Of a stretch of DNA of 64,000 nt, positions 51,148 through 60,228 are shown one piece after another. The DNA comes from Bog-159 sp049511415 (GTDB lineage Bacteria > Acidobacteriota > Terriglobia > Bryobacterales > Bryobacteraceae), in NCBI GenBank assembly GCA_049511415.1, contig JBEKYC010000011.1, positions 53,870-117,869 of the forward strand. The letters are read 5' to 3'. Within the stretch, counting starts at the first letter, position 1; the number at the start of each line of letters is the position of its first letter. Below the pieces are notes generated by a model that worked only from the letters and a program-made list of their open reading frames with translations, was not told the origin of the DNA and ran no database searches. The translations under genes and the position numbers were made by a program.

Positions 51148-52146
51148 CTATGGCTCGGTCCGAACGGATACTGGAGCGGCCGCCGTCAGAACGACGCCAT
51201 CGGATTGCAGGTCAGCAAGTATGGCCGTGGGCTGCGACTCGTGATCGAAGTACTTAACGAAATTGCGGCTCCTGTCACAGCACCTCATGGTCAGATACGC
51301 CACGACCATACCGCCCGTGACGAGCGGGTGCAGGGCGGCGACGGGCAGCACGTACTTCTTCGACTTCAGAAAAGACTCGAATACCCCACGCACTGCGCCG
51401 CTGCGCGGCAGAGTGCCCGGGACCTGGGTAATTTCAAAGCACCAGAACGGGATGTCGGTGTGATGTTTAGCGTATCGCATCAGCGACTTGGCGACCTGTT
51501 TCGGAGTGGTAATTCCCTGATCAGCGAGCCAACTGCGATGGGTGGCGTGTGGGTAAAAGGTGTTGATTACGCCGCGCGAGAAGTCGGCGCAATTGTGAAA
51601 GATCAGGTTGAAATGGCTCTTGTTGGGGCCCGAGTTCAGCTTGTCGATGAGCATCTGGTCCTGCTGGCCGGTGGTTTCGATCTCAAAACTGTAAATCGTG
51701 CGGTCATATACAGCACCCACCAGTTGCGTCCATTCGCCATCCGGCACGCTGCCGTCGGCGGTGTCGGGCGTGATGGATTCCAGGTGTGTCCGGCGGTAAT
51801 TATCGCGGAGGCTGGCGACCATCTCGGCGTTCGCATATAAGGGGACCTGCTCGGGCCGGTCCACGGCATAAAGGTAGGGGATTAGGGGGATGGCGATCCA
51901 ATCGTAGCCGCCGACATGATAATACCTGCTGATCACCACACCGCTCTCGCCGGCTTCACAGGGACGCAAGTGGACCGGTGAAGCGACGCAGATCCGGGAA
52001 AGGTAAACGGCGGCGTGGCCTGTCGGATTCATGTGCCCGAACGCACCGTATGGCTCCTCCAAAAAGAGAGCGGCTGCACCACGCAGGGGAGTGATCGCGC
52101 CGACGCACAGGACCAATAGTACCGGAAGACTAGCTCTCCTTGTCAT
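51148..52146 (-). CDS. Exported protein with a possible papain-like His/Cys pair, unknown
   Basis: A 332-residue protein with a signal peptide (SLPVLLVLCVGAITPLRGAA). It includes NPTGHAAVYLSRICVA, HVGGYDWIAIPLIPYLY and FNLIFHNCADFSRGVINTFY, where His in GHAAVYL and Cys in HNCADF resemble the catalytic pair of permuted papain-fold families such as DUF4105/YiiX. That relation is by eye and uncertain. The last 70 residues hold a possible membrane helix (VLPVAALHPLVTGGMVVAYL). It converges on the amidohydrolase stop. Confidence 0.65.
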   Translation of the reverse strand: MTRRASLPVLLVLCVGAITPLRGAAALFLEEPYGAFGHMNPTGHAAVYLSRICVASPVHLRPCEAGESGVVISRYYHVGGYDWIAIPLIPYLYAVDRPEQVPLYANAEMVASLRDNYRRTHLESITPDTADGSVPDGEWTQLVGAVYDRTIYSFEIETTGQQDQMLIDKLNSGPNKSHFNLIFHNCADFSRGVINTFYPHATHRSWLADQGITTPKQVAKSLMRYAKHHTDIPFWCFEITQVPGTLPRSGAVRGVFESFLKSKKYVLPVAALHPLVTGGMVVAYLTMRCCDRSRNFVKYFDHESQPTAILADLQSDGVVLTAAAPVSVRTEP

Positions 52147-52455
52147 CACTATGGGCGACGGAGCGGGGCCGACATTCGTTTCCCAGCATTCGGGTCAAAC
52201 CGCCCAAGTCCGATGGCATGGAGGCCCAAAATGGAGGACGACGAATAGAAGAATGTTCCGCCAATCACGAGATCAATTTTTGACAATGTTCACCTATTGG
52301 CGCCATGTTTTCAGCGGCCGATTTTGACGAAATCGGTATGCACCTTCGCCCACATAGAGGGGCGCCTGATGAATCTTGGATCGCGAACTTATTTTCCTTG
52401 ACCAGGCTATCGCTAGCATGGTATACCTATTCCCAAACTGCACAAGGAGGACACT

Positions 52456-54108
52456 GTGGCGAGACGCTGCGGTGGGATGAGCCTTATGCTGCGCCATTTC
52501 TTAAAAAGGTTTTTCGGAGGGGCTTTGCCGCTTTTTGGGGTCGCGGCGATGGTCCTGGCGTTTTGTTCCGCCGCGGTCGCCGCGACACCCGTGACCATCA
52601 ACATCAACACAAACACGCCTGTGCCGTTGACGGCCGGATTCAGCGGCCTCAACGCGCCGCAACCGAAGAATGGCGTCGAATACTACGATCCGAAGATCGT
52701 GGCGGCGGTATCGCAATTGAAGCCAGGGTGGGTGCGGTTCCCGGGCGGCACGGCGTCGATGGCATTTGACTGGAATCCGGCCAATCCGTCCGGGGGACAC
52801 ATCAACATCGCCTGGATGAATTCGCTGGTCACGGGCGACCCGCCGCTGGTGACCGGCCAGCCGGCAAGCATTCTCACTTCTTCGCAACAGTACACCCAAG
52901 CAAAGGGCGGTGTATTTCTCTCGGATTTCGCCAATTTCGCGCAGACTTTGAGCGCCGCCGCAATCATTTGCTTCAATACTTTCACTGACAACAACGCAGG
53001 CAGCGCCACCCAGATGGCGCAGGCAGCGCAAAGCCTGGGACTCAATGTGCTGGAGTGGGAATTTGGTAATGAGGCGTATCTCTATCCGGCAATCTACCCG
53101 ACGCTAGGATCCAATCAGGCCAATCCGCTATTATACGCGACATCCTCGTACAATCCTTATTATCTCGACCTGATGACGGGCGCGCCGACGGCGACGGTCG
53201 GATTATTCTCCGCTGGTCTATACACCGGATCTCCGCAGGCAGTTTCGAATTGGGACCCGCAACTGGCGACTTACACTCCGCCATACTGGAACGCGGGGTC
53301 CACCCATATCTATCCGGTCACGACGACGGCGCCGAATGAAGAGACCATGGAAGCCCTAAACGGCATCCTCGGATATGCGAGCTCCGCTTACATCCTGTCT
53401 TACCTGGTGCCCTTCGTGGGCCCGCGCACGCCGATTTATGTGACTGAATTCAATTCGGGTCTGCCTTACAACGACAAGTTCCTGACTTGCTTGTATAACG
53501 GGATCTTTCTTGCCGAATACATCGCGCGCCTCTCCAGCGTGCCGAACATAAAAGCGGTGGGCGTGCACGCGATGTACTCCGATAACAACGACTATCATGG
53601 AATGATTCAATCGGTGAACGGGAATACAATTGAGAGTTATTTGCTTGCGCAATTGGCGGCAAATGCGAACTACTCGACAGACACGGCTACGGATCCCAAC
53701 ACGCAGTTTCAATTCTATGTTTCAGCGCCTGGGCTGGCGGTCGCGGTCGCCAACCAGGCGATCAACAACAGTTCGGCTACCTGGACAACGACTGTGGGCG
53801 CCGGGCCGACAGTTCCAACTTCCGGATTCATCGGAGGACCGATACCCGCCGTTTTCGCACAGGGCTACGCGGCTAACAACGGGAGCCATTATCTGCTGGT
53901 GACCAACAAATCCGGACAAGGCCAGAATATATCGGTTTCCGTCAACGGGACGAAGGTTTCGAGCACCATGAATCTGACTTACGTCTGGAATAACAGCCCC
54001 ACGATCGCGAACACCGCGCAGGCGACCACGACTTTGCAGATCCAAACCGGCGCTTCGAGTAATCCGGTTTTCGTTCGTCCATACAGCGTAACCTTCATCC
54101 AGTGGTGA
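52456..54108 (+). CDS. Secreted clan-A glycoside hydrolase (GH79/GH30-like)
   Basis: A 550-residue exported protein. The GTG start is supported by AAGGAGG five bases away, and the signal peptide is PLFGVAAMVLAFCSAAVAAT. A TIM-barrel follows, with LKPGWVRFPGGTASMAFDWN, the acid/base Glu in LEWEFGNEAY and the nucleophile Glu in YVTEFNSG, as in retaining clan-A enzymes. The C-terminal 130 residues form a beta domain. The nearest family by eye is GH79 (beta-glucuronidase/heparanase) but GH30 or GH44 are possible. It probably attacks plant or microbial polysaccharides. Confidence 0.8.
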   Translation: MARRCGGMSLMLRHFLKRFFGGALPLFGVAAMVLAFCSAAVAATPVTININTNTPVPLTAGFSGLNAPQPKNGVEYYDPKIVAAVSQLKPGWVRFPGGTASMAFDWNPANPSGGHINIAWMNSLVTGDPPLVTGQPASILTSSQQYTQAKGGVFLSDFANFAQTLSAAAIICFNTFTDNNAGSATQMAQAAQSLGLNVLEWEFGNEAYLYPAIYPTLGSNQANPLLYATSSYNPYYLDLMTGAPTATVGLFSAGLYTGSPQAVSNWDPQLATYTPPYWNAGSTHIYPVTTTAPNEETMEALNGILGYASSAYILSYLVPFVGPRTPIYVTEFNSGLPYNDKFLTCLYNGIFLAEYIARLSSVPNIKAVGVHAMYSDNNDYHGMIQSVNGNTIESYLLAQLAANANYSTDTATDPNTQFQFYVSAPGLAVAVANQAINNSSATWTTTVGAGPTVPTSGFIGGPIPAVFAQGYAANNGSHYLLVTNKSGQGQNISVSVNGTKVSSTMNLTYVWNNSPTIANTAQATTTLQIQTGASSNPVFVRPYSVTFIQW

Positions 54109-54138
54109 TGGAGCGGCCGCTCCTGATACCATAGAAAT

Positions 54139-55017
54139 CTGCGGATCGGGATTCACACTTCCATAGCGGCTTCATTTGAAAGCGCCGCGCTTAAGGCATC
54201 GGAGCTCGGGGCCAATACGTTCCAGATTTTTTCATCCAGCCCGCGAATGTGGCGTGCATCCGTGCCCGGTGTCGAGCAGGTTCGGTTGCTTTGCCGTGCG
54301 CGGGAACGGTTGGATTTGTACCCGCTGGCCGTGCATTGCAACTATCTGGTCAATCTGGCGTCGCCCGATGCGGTGATCCGCGCGCGTTCCATCGCGGCAT
54401 TTCGCAGCGAGTTGGAGCGAGCGGCGCTCCTCGGCGCGGAATTCCTGGTGGCGCATCCGGGCAGTTACAAGGGGCAAACGCCGGAAGAGGGGATCACCGC
54501 GTTCGCGGACGGCTTGCGGCACGCGGCGGATGGGATCGACCGCAAATCGCCGACGGTTTTATTGGAAAATACGGCCGGTTGTGGAGCGCAAATCGGCGGC
54601 CGGTTCGAAGAACTGCGGGCAATCCGCGAGCGCGCCCTGGAACTTACGGATCTGCGGGTGGGCTATTGTCTGGACACCTGCCACTTACTGGCCGCCGGCT
54701 ACGATGTGTCTAGCGAGGATGGACTGCGCGCGACCATGCGGCAGGCGGAGCGTGTGCTGGGCATGACACATGTGAGGCTGATACACGCCAACGATTCGAA
54801 GGCGCCGTTGGGATCGCACCTTGACCGGCATGAGAACATTGGAAACGGATATATCGGCAGCGCTGGATTCCGCCGGATACTGGCGCACCCGAAACTGCGA
54901 TCCAAGCCGTTCATCCTGGAAACTCCGGTAGAACAGGATGGCGACGACCGCCGGAATCTGGAAAACTTAAAGAAGCTATGCCCGAAAAGCCGTACGACCA
55001 TAACCAAATCGAGCTGA
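54139..55017 (+). CDS. nfo: Endonuclease IV
   Basis: A 292-residue AP endonuclease. The fold starts at RIGIHTSIAASFESAALKAS, preceded by a CTG; an in-frame TGA lies four codons further up and no ATG/GTG/TTG is between. So CTG at 54139 seems to be the start. Zn-site residues: HCNY in PLAVHCNYLVN, AHPGSYKG, ENTAG, LDTCHLLAAG, and DRHENIGNG near the end. It cuts DNA 5' to abasic sites. It overlaps leuS by 40 bases. Confidence 0.88.
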   Translation: MRIGIHTSIAASFESAALKASELGANTFQIFSSSPRMWRASVPGVEQVRLLCRARERLDLYPLAVHCNYLVNLASPDAVIRARSIAAFRSELERAALLGAEFLVAHPGSYKGQTPEEGITAFADGLRHAADGIDRKSPTVLLENTAGCGAQIGGRFEELRAIRERALELTDLRVGYCLDTCHLLAAGYDVSSEDGLRATMRQAERVLGMTHVRLIHANDSKAPLGSHLDRHENIGNGYIGSAGFRRILAHPKLRSKPFILETPVEQDGDDRRNLENLKKLCPKSRTTITKSS

Positions 55018-57446
55018 AATGGCACGCGCGGTGGGAAGACGCCACCTTCTACAAGGCCGAGGAGAATTCCTCGCGGCCGAAATATTACGTGCTGGAGATG
55101 CTGCCCTATCCCAGCGGCACGCTGCACATCGGCCACATTCGAAACTATGCCATCGGCGATGCGTTGGCGCGCTACAAATGGATGCGCGGATTCAACGTGC
55201 TGCATCCTATGGGGTGGGATGCTTTCGGCCTGCCCGCGGAGAACGCCGCCATTGCCAACCAGCGGCATCCGCGCGAATGGACGCTGCAGAATATCGCAGC
55301 GATGAAGAAGACTCACCGCCGGTTTGCCTTCAGTTACGATTGGGATCGCGAAGTCTCCACCTGCGAACCGGAATATTATCGTTGGAACCAGTGGTTCTTC
55401 TTGAAGATGCTCGAGCGGGGCATGGCCTATCGCAAGAAGGCGCTGGTGAACTGGTGCCCGAAGTGTTGCACAGTGCTGGCGAACGAGCAGGTGGTGAACG
55501 GCTGCTGCTGGCGGCATGAGGACACGCCCGTGGAGCAGCGTGCCCTGGAGCAATGGTTTCTCCGCATCACCAAATACGCGGATGAACTGCTGCGGGATAT
55601 CGACAAGCTCGAAGGCGGCTGGCCCGAGCGCGTGCTCACCATGCAGCGCAACTGGATCGGCCGTTCCGAAGGCACGGAGGCCGACTTCCGGTTGGAGGGC
55701 GCGGGCGGCGCGATTCGCGTTTTCACAACCCGCGTGGATACGATCTACGGGGCCACGTGCGCGATTCTGGCGCCGGAGCACCCGCTGGTCTCGCAATTGG
55801 CGGATGCCGAGGGGCAGGCTCGCGCCAAGGCCATGATCGATGCGCGCGCGGCCCAGGGTCCGGGCGACGTGATCAAGGAAGGCTTCTTCACCGGCAGCTA
55901 CGCGATCAATCCCTACAGCGGGGAACGGGTTCCGGTGTGGGTCGGTAACTTTGTCCTGATGACTTATGGCACGGGCGCCATTATGGCCGTGCCGGCGCAC
56001 GACGAGCGGGACTTCGAATTCTGCACGAAGTACGGCATTCCGGTTCGTTCCGTGATCCGGCCCGTAGATGGCGCATTACCGGCGCTGGACGCGATCGGGA
56101 CCGCGTTCACTGACGACGGCGTGGTGGAGAATTCCGGCGAGTGGTCGGGCCTCGGGAGCGCCGAAGCCCGACGGCAGATGACGGCCAAGGCCGAGGCGGA
56201 AGGCTTCGGCAAGGGCGCGGTCACGTTTCGCATTAAGGATTGGGGCGTTTCGCGGCAGCGATATTGGGGCACGCCGATTCCGGTGATCCACTGCCCAAGT
56301 TGTGGCGTGGTTCCGGTACCGGAGAGCGATCTGCCCGTGGTGCTGCCGCTGAATGTGCAATTCACCGGCAAAGGCCGCTCGCCGCTGGAGGAAGTGCCCG
56401 AATTCGTGAACGTGGCATGTCCCAAGTGCGGGGGCGCGGCGCGGCGCGAGACCGATACCATGGACACGTTCGTGGATTCGTCCTGGTATTTCTACCGCTA
56501 CTGCGACGCGCACAACGATCGCATGCCGTTCGACCCGGCGAAGGTCGCTTACTGGTTCGAGATCGATCAATATATCGGCGGCGTGGAGCACGCCATTTTG
56601 CACCTGATCTATTCGCGCTTCTTCACGAAGGTGATGCGCGATATCGGGCTGGTGAAGAACGACGAACCCGTAAAGCGGTTGTTCACGCAGGGCATGGTGA
56701 TCGCCGATGGCAGGAAGATGTCGAAATCGAAGGGCAACGTAGTTGGCGCCGACTCGCTCGCCGACCGCTACGGCGCGGACACGGCGCGCCTGTTCATTCT
56801 CTTCGCCGGCCCTCCGGAGAAGGAAGTGGACTGGCGCGACGAACGGGCCGAGGGCATCTATCGCTTCCTCGGGCGAGTCTATCGCTTCGCCACGCGCAAC
56901 ATTCCGCACAACCTGGACCGCGCACAAGGAGACGGCGTTGCCAGCGCCCCCGAGGCAGACCGCAGGATCATCCGCAAGCTGCATCAAACCATTCGCAAGT
57001 TGACCGAGGATTTCGAATCGCGGTGGCACTTCAATACCTCGATTTCGGGCATCATGGAGCTGGTGAACGATCTGTACGCCGAAGAGCCGCATCTTTCCAG
57101 CGGCACCGTGGCGGAGGTGCTGGAAAAGCTCACGCTGTTGTTGGGACCGTTCGCACCTTATCTGGCCCAGGAGATCTGGGAGGAGTTGGGGCGCGAAGGT
57201 CCCGTGTTCCGCCGGCCGTGGCCGGCTTTCGATCCGGAGTTAGCCAAGGAAGAGCTGGCGGAGATTGTGGTGCAGGTTAACGGCAAGCTGCGCAGCCACG
57301 TTCATCTGCCGTTCGGCACGGCAGAAGATGAATTGAAAGCCGGCGCGCTCGCCGATGCGAAGATCCGTGCGTTAGTGGAAGGCAAGCAGATTGTGAAGGT
57401 GATCGCGGTGCGGGATAAGCTGGTCAACATCGTGGTCAGAGGATAG
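54978..57446 (+). CDS. leuS: Leucyl-tRNA synthetase
   Basis: An 822-residue class I synthetase. HIGH is at residues 50-53 (TLHIGHIRNY) and KMSKS at 580-584 (GRKMSKSKGN). The editing domain appears near 220-400 with TRVDTIYGATCAILAPEHPL and VPAHDERDFEFCTKYG. Zn-binding Cys pairs (NWCPKCCTVLANE, HCPSCGVVP) are present. Length matches bacterial LeuRS. Its start codon lies inside the end of nfo, which may couple the two. Confidence 0.97.
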   Translation: MPEKPYDHNQIELKWHARWEDATFYKAEENSSRPKYYVLEMLPYPSGTLHIGHIRNYAIGDALARYKWMRGFNVLHPMGWDAFGLPAENAAIANQRHPREWTLQNIAAMKKTHRRFAFSYDWDREVSTCEPEYYRWNQWFFLKMLERGMAYRKKALVNWCPKCCTVLANEQVVNGCCWRHEDTPVEQRALEQWFLRITKYADELLRDIDKLEGGWPERVLTMQRNWIGRSEGTEADFRLEGAGGAIRVFTTRVDTIYGATCAILAPEHPLVSQLADAEGQARAKAMIDARAAQGPGDVIKEGFFTGSYAINPYSGERVPVWVGNFVLMTYGTGAIMAVPAHDERDFEFCTKYGIPVRSVIRPVDGALPALDAIGTAFTDDGVVENSGEWSGLGSAEARRQMTAKAEAEGFGKGAVTFRIKDWGVSRQRYWGTPIPVIHCPSCGVVPVPESDLPVVLPLNVQFTGKGRSPLEEVPEFVNVACPKCGGAARRETDTMDTFVDSSWYFYRYCDAHNDRMPFDPAKVAYWFEIDQYIGGVEHAILHLIYSRFFTKVMRDIGLVKNDEPVKRLFTQGMVIADGRKMSKSKGNVVGADSLADRYGADTARLFILFAGPPEKEVDWRDERAEGIYRFLGRVYRFATRNIPHNLDRAQGDGVASAPEADRRIIRKLHQTIRKLTEDFESRWHFNTSISGIMELVNDLYAEEPHLSSGTVAEVLEKLTLLLGPFAPYLAQEIWEELGREGPVFRRPWPAFDPELAKEELAEIVVQVNGKLRSHVHLPFGTAEDELKAGALADAKIRALVEGKQIVKVIAVRDKLVNIVVRG

Positions 57447-57455
57447 CGCCGCCTT

Positions 57456-58658
57456 TCACGGCCGCTGGGCGCCTTTCACCAGTGCCACTTTGGTGTTGAG
57501 CGCTTCCACAAAGGCCGGCAGGTCGATCGCCTCGACGCCGGGGGCCACACCGCGGCTCAGCGGCGCTGAGGTGGATTCGCGATGCACCACGCTCATGCGC
57601 ACGGGCCCATGGCCGTCCATGGCGCGACGCAAAGATAACAGGGTTCCGGCCATGTCCGGTTTAACAGTCTTGGATGCCTTACACTCCGCCATCCACAGCC
57701 CCCCCTGGCGGTCGGGAAAAAGAAAGTCCACCTCCAGCCCCTGCTGATCGCGGAAATGGTAGAGTTCTTTGCGCTGCCCGCGGTTGACCTGGCTCTTCAC
57801 GATCTCAGCGGCGGCAAATCCCTCGAACAGTGGACCGAGGAACGGCGAGCGGTCCAACTCGGCTTGCGTAGTAATGCCGAGCAGATAGCAGGCTAGGCCC
57901 GAGTCTCCTATATAGACTTTAGGTGACTTGATCAGGCGTTTCCCGAAGTTTTCAAAGTAAGGTGGAACCAGGATGACTTGGCCGGTGATCTCCAGCACGT
58001 GCAGCCAGTCGCCGATCGTAGGAACGGAGACGCCTAGCGGAGCCGCCAGATCCGTTTTGTTGAGGACCTGCCCGTGGCGGCTGGCCAGCAAAGCCAGGAA
58101 ACGGCGGAACGTCCCCAGGTCGCGGATGTTGGTGACGGCGCGGACGTCCCGTTCCAAATACGTCTGGATGTACGAGCTGAACCACAACGCGCGCGCTCCC
58201 GGACGCGCCAGCACTTCCGGATAGCCGCCGTGAAGCAGATTGACGCGATCCGTCTCGGCGCGGCTGAACGGCAGTAGCTGCAGGATGGCGGCGCGACCGG
58301 CCATCGACTCGCTGACTCCCTGCATCAAGGGGGCCTCCTGAGAACCGGTGAACAGCCACCGGCCGGTGGCGCGAGGCTTCTGATCCACACGCGTGCGAAT
58401 GTATGCGAAGAGTTCGGGCACGTTCTGGATCTCGTCGAACAGGACGGGGACATGCATCTCCTCGATCAGGGCCCGGGGATCGGAACGCGCGCGGGCCTGC
58501 ATGTCCGGATCCTCCAGGATCACGTATTCGGCGCGCGGAAAAAGCCGGCGCAGCAGAGTGGTTTTGCCGGTCCGGCGCGGGCCGGTCACCACTACGGCGG
58601 GGAAGCTGCGGGCGGCCTCCAGGACGTCCGCTTGGAGAATTCGAGGCACGAAGCGCAT
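57456..58658 (-). CDS. DUF4143-type AAA ATPase
   Basis: A 400-residue P-loop ATPase. Walker A is VTGPRRTGKTTLLRRL, Walker B VPVLFDEIQNVPE, and the sensor GRWLFTGSQEA. The C-terminal DUF4143 domain contains a nuclease-like core: VDFLFPDRQGGLWMAECKAS, resembling the PD-(D/E)xK motif. A winged-helix region lies between (LNKTDLAAPLGVSVPTIGDW). The role is unknown; family members are often found among mobile or defence genes. Confidence 0.88.
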   Translation of the reverse strand: MRFVPRILQADVLEAARSFPAVVVTGPRRTGKTTLLRRLFPRAEYVILEDPDMQARARSDPRALIEEMHVPVLFDEIQNVPELFAYIRTRVDQKPRATGRWLFTGSQEAPLMQGVSESMAGRAAILQLLPFSRAETDRVNLLHGGYPEVLARPGARALWFSSYIQTYLERDVRAVTNIRDLGTFRRFLALLASRHGQVLNKTDLAAPLGVSVPTIGDWLHVLEITGQVILVPPYFENFGKRLIKSPKVYIGDSGLACYLLGITTQAELDRSPFLGPLFEGFAAAEIVKSQVNRGQRKELYHFRDQQGLEVDFLFPDRQGGLWMAECKASKTVKPDMAGTLLSLRRAMDGHGPVRMSVVHRESTSAPLSRGVAPGVEAIDLPAFVEALNTKVALVKGAQRP

Positions 58659-58715
58659 ATGAGAATTCTAAACTGAAACTTTAGATTTCTCAAGCAGAAA
58701 CTTAAGGTAAGCGCC

Positions 58716-59417
58716 TTACTTGCGCACGATTACTTCCCGGAGATGATCGCGCGTCAGGAAGAATTTGACCGACTCGAATTTCTGGAAGAGCCTTTCGAGG
58801 CTGCGGTTGTTAAACAATTGCTGAGTCGGCAAGTGCTCGTCATGCCGGCTGACCTGCAGGGTGCGCAGGTCTTGAATACGAAAGTCGTAGCCCGGCACGG
58901 TTTCCTTGCGGTCAGCTGACTGGAAGAAGGCCAGTAAGTATCCATGGGGCTTTAGCACCCGCCAGAGGCGCTCGGCGGTCGCCAGCAGCAGGGGCGGCTC
59001 CATGTACTCCAGAACATCCCAGGCCAGCACACCATCGAATTGCTCTTCGGGATAATCCAGGCTCTGCCGCAGGAAATAGTCAATCCGGCCCGGATTGGCT
59101 TGATCGGCAACATCGTGGCCAAAGGTCTCCTGAAAAATGCGCAGGCAGTCTTCCGAATAGAATTTATGCCCCAGGCTGGTCACGAAGTTGATATTCTCCT
59201 GGCGGGCGCCCCCGAGGTCCAATATCGACAAACCCGTCTGTTCGCGGAAAGAAGCGAAAAACTGCTCGAGGCCTCGGCTTTGGCGGGTGTCCAACACGTC
59301 CTTCCCGCGGTTACCGCGAGCCGGGCGCGACGAATTCTTATCCGGAGCCGGCGGAACATTCTCCGCGACGGAGCGCGCGCCGCGCAGAATGTCCTTCAGC
59401 CGTTCCAGCAACTCCAC
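58716..59417 (-). CDS. SAM-dependent methyltransferase-like protein
   Basis: A 233-residue class I Rossmann protein. Motif I is SILDLGGARQENINFV, somewhat unusual with GG rather than GxG. Motif II is FDGVLAWDVLEYMEPPLLL, and the rest is typical (AERLWRVLKPHGYLLAFFQS). The N-terminal 45 residues are basic and probably unstructured. The start GTG at 59417 is uncertain. It probably acts on a small molecule or protein; the target is not known. It is immediately downstream of the bactofilin on the same strand. Confidence 0.8.
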   Translation of the reverse strand: MELLERLKDILRGARSVAENVPPAPDKNSSRPARGNRGKDVLDTRQSRGLEQFFASFREQTGLSILDLGGARQENINFVTSLGHKFYSEDCLRIFQETFGHDVADQANPGRIDYFLRQSLDYPEEQFDGVLAWDVLEYMEPPLLLATAERLWRVLKPHGYLLAFFQSADRKETVPGYDFRIQDLRTLQVSRHDEHLPTQQLFNNRSLERLFQKFESVKFFLTRDHLREVIVRK

Positions 59418-59444
59418 TTCCTCATGGCAGCCCCCTGGGCGGGC

Positions 59445-60035
59445 CTAGCGTTTTACATCCGTTGCGCCGGCTGCCGCAACTACGGGCGCCACCGGGGGTG
59501 CGGCAACCGCCGGCTTGGGGTGCGGCTGGCTGGATGTCACTTTCGGCTCGGATTTGACTATGTCGATGCTGCCTTTGAAGTAGGCGCCGTCTTCGATGAT
59601 GATGCGCGCGGTTTTGATATCGCCCACGAGTTTGGCGTCCTTACGAATCTCGATCCGCTCGCTAGCCTCCACGTTGCCCTGAATAGCCCCCAATGCGACT
59701 ACTTCGCGGGCCTTTATACCAGCGTGGACCTTGCCGTTCGGTCCTATGGTGAGCTTGTGGTCCATCAGTTCGATGGTCCCCTCGACATCACCATCCACAT
59801 ACAGATCCTCCCGGCTGAAGATCTGGCCGGCGATTTTGACGGCCTTGCCGATGCTGGCCGACCCGCCGCGCGAGTCCGAATCCGTTCTCCCCACCGGCAT
59901 GCTGGACATGCTGGACAAAGTTGTAGCCTCCTTCTTGGTTTCAACAGGCGGCGCCACCGGCGCCGGCCTGAGGGTGTTCGTATTGATGGGCCTGGGAAGT
60001 TCTTCCTCCCTGCGCTGCTTGTTCCAAACGCTCAC
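59445..60035 (-). CDS. Bactofilin (polymer-forming cytoskeletal protein)
   Basis: A 196-residue protein with a disordered Pro/Thr-rich N-terminal tail (PRPINTNTLRPAPVAPPVET) and a central beta-helix domain of repeating hydrophobic/Gly strands (SIGKAVKIAGQIFSREDLYV, IELMDHKLTIGPNGKVHAGI, LGAIQGNVEASERIEIRKDA). A Pro/Ala-rich C-tail follows. The start is the GTG with a GGGGGG ribosome site nine bases upstream; the longer frame is not supported. Bactofilins assemble into membrane-linked filaments that shape the cell or position enzymes. Confidence 0.88.
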   Translation of the reverse strand: MSVWNKQRREEELPRPINTNTLRPAPVAPPVETKKEATTLSSMSSMPVGRTDSDSRGGSASIGKAVKIAGQIFSREDLYVDGDVEGTIELMDHKLTIGPNGKVHAGIKAREVVALGAIQGNVEASERIEIRKDAKLVGDIKTARIIIEDGAYFKGSIDIVKSEPKVTSSQPHPKPAVAAPPVAPVVAAAGATDVKR

Positions 60036-60228
60036 GCGGGTGGCCCCCCTTTCTGGAGTATCAGTGCAATCATGCTTGGTGCGACCTGCTTCATATAAAA
60101 TGGGATACAACGGCTAAGCCGCCAACCCTCACCCGATTATAAACTGGTTTACGGAAACGTGACAGGTCTGAATAGAACCGGATCACCGGAACGCGTCCGC
60201 CTGCTATCCTCAAAAATATTCCCAGACA

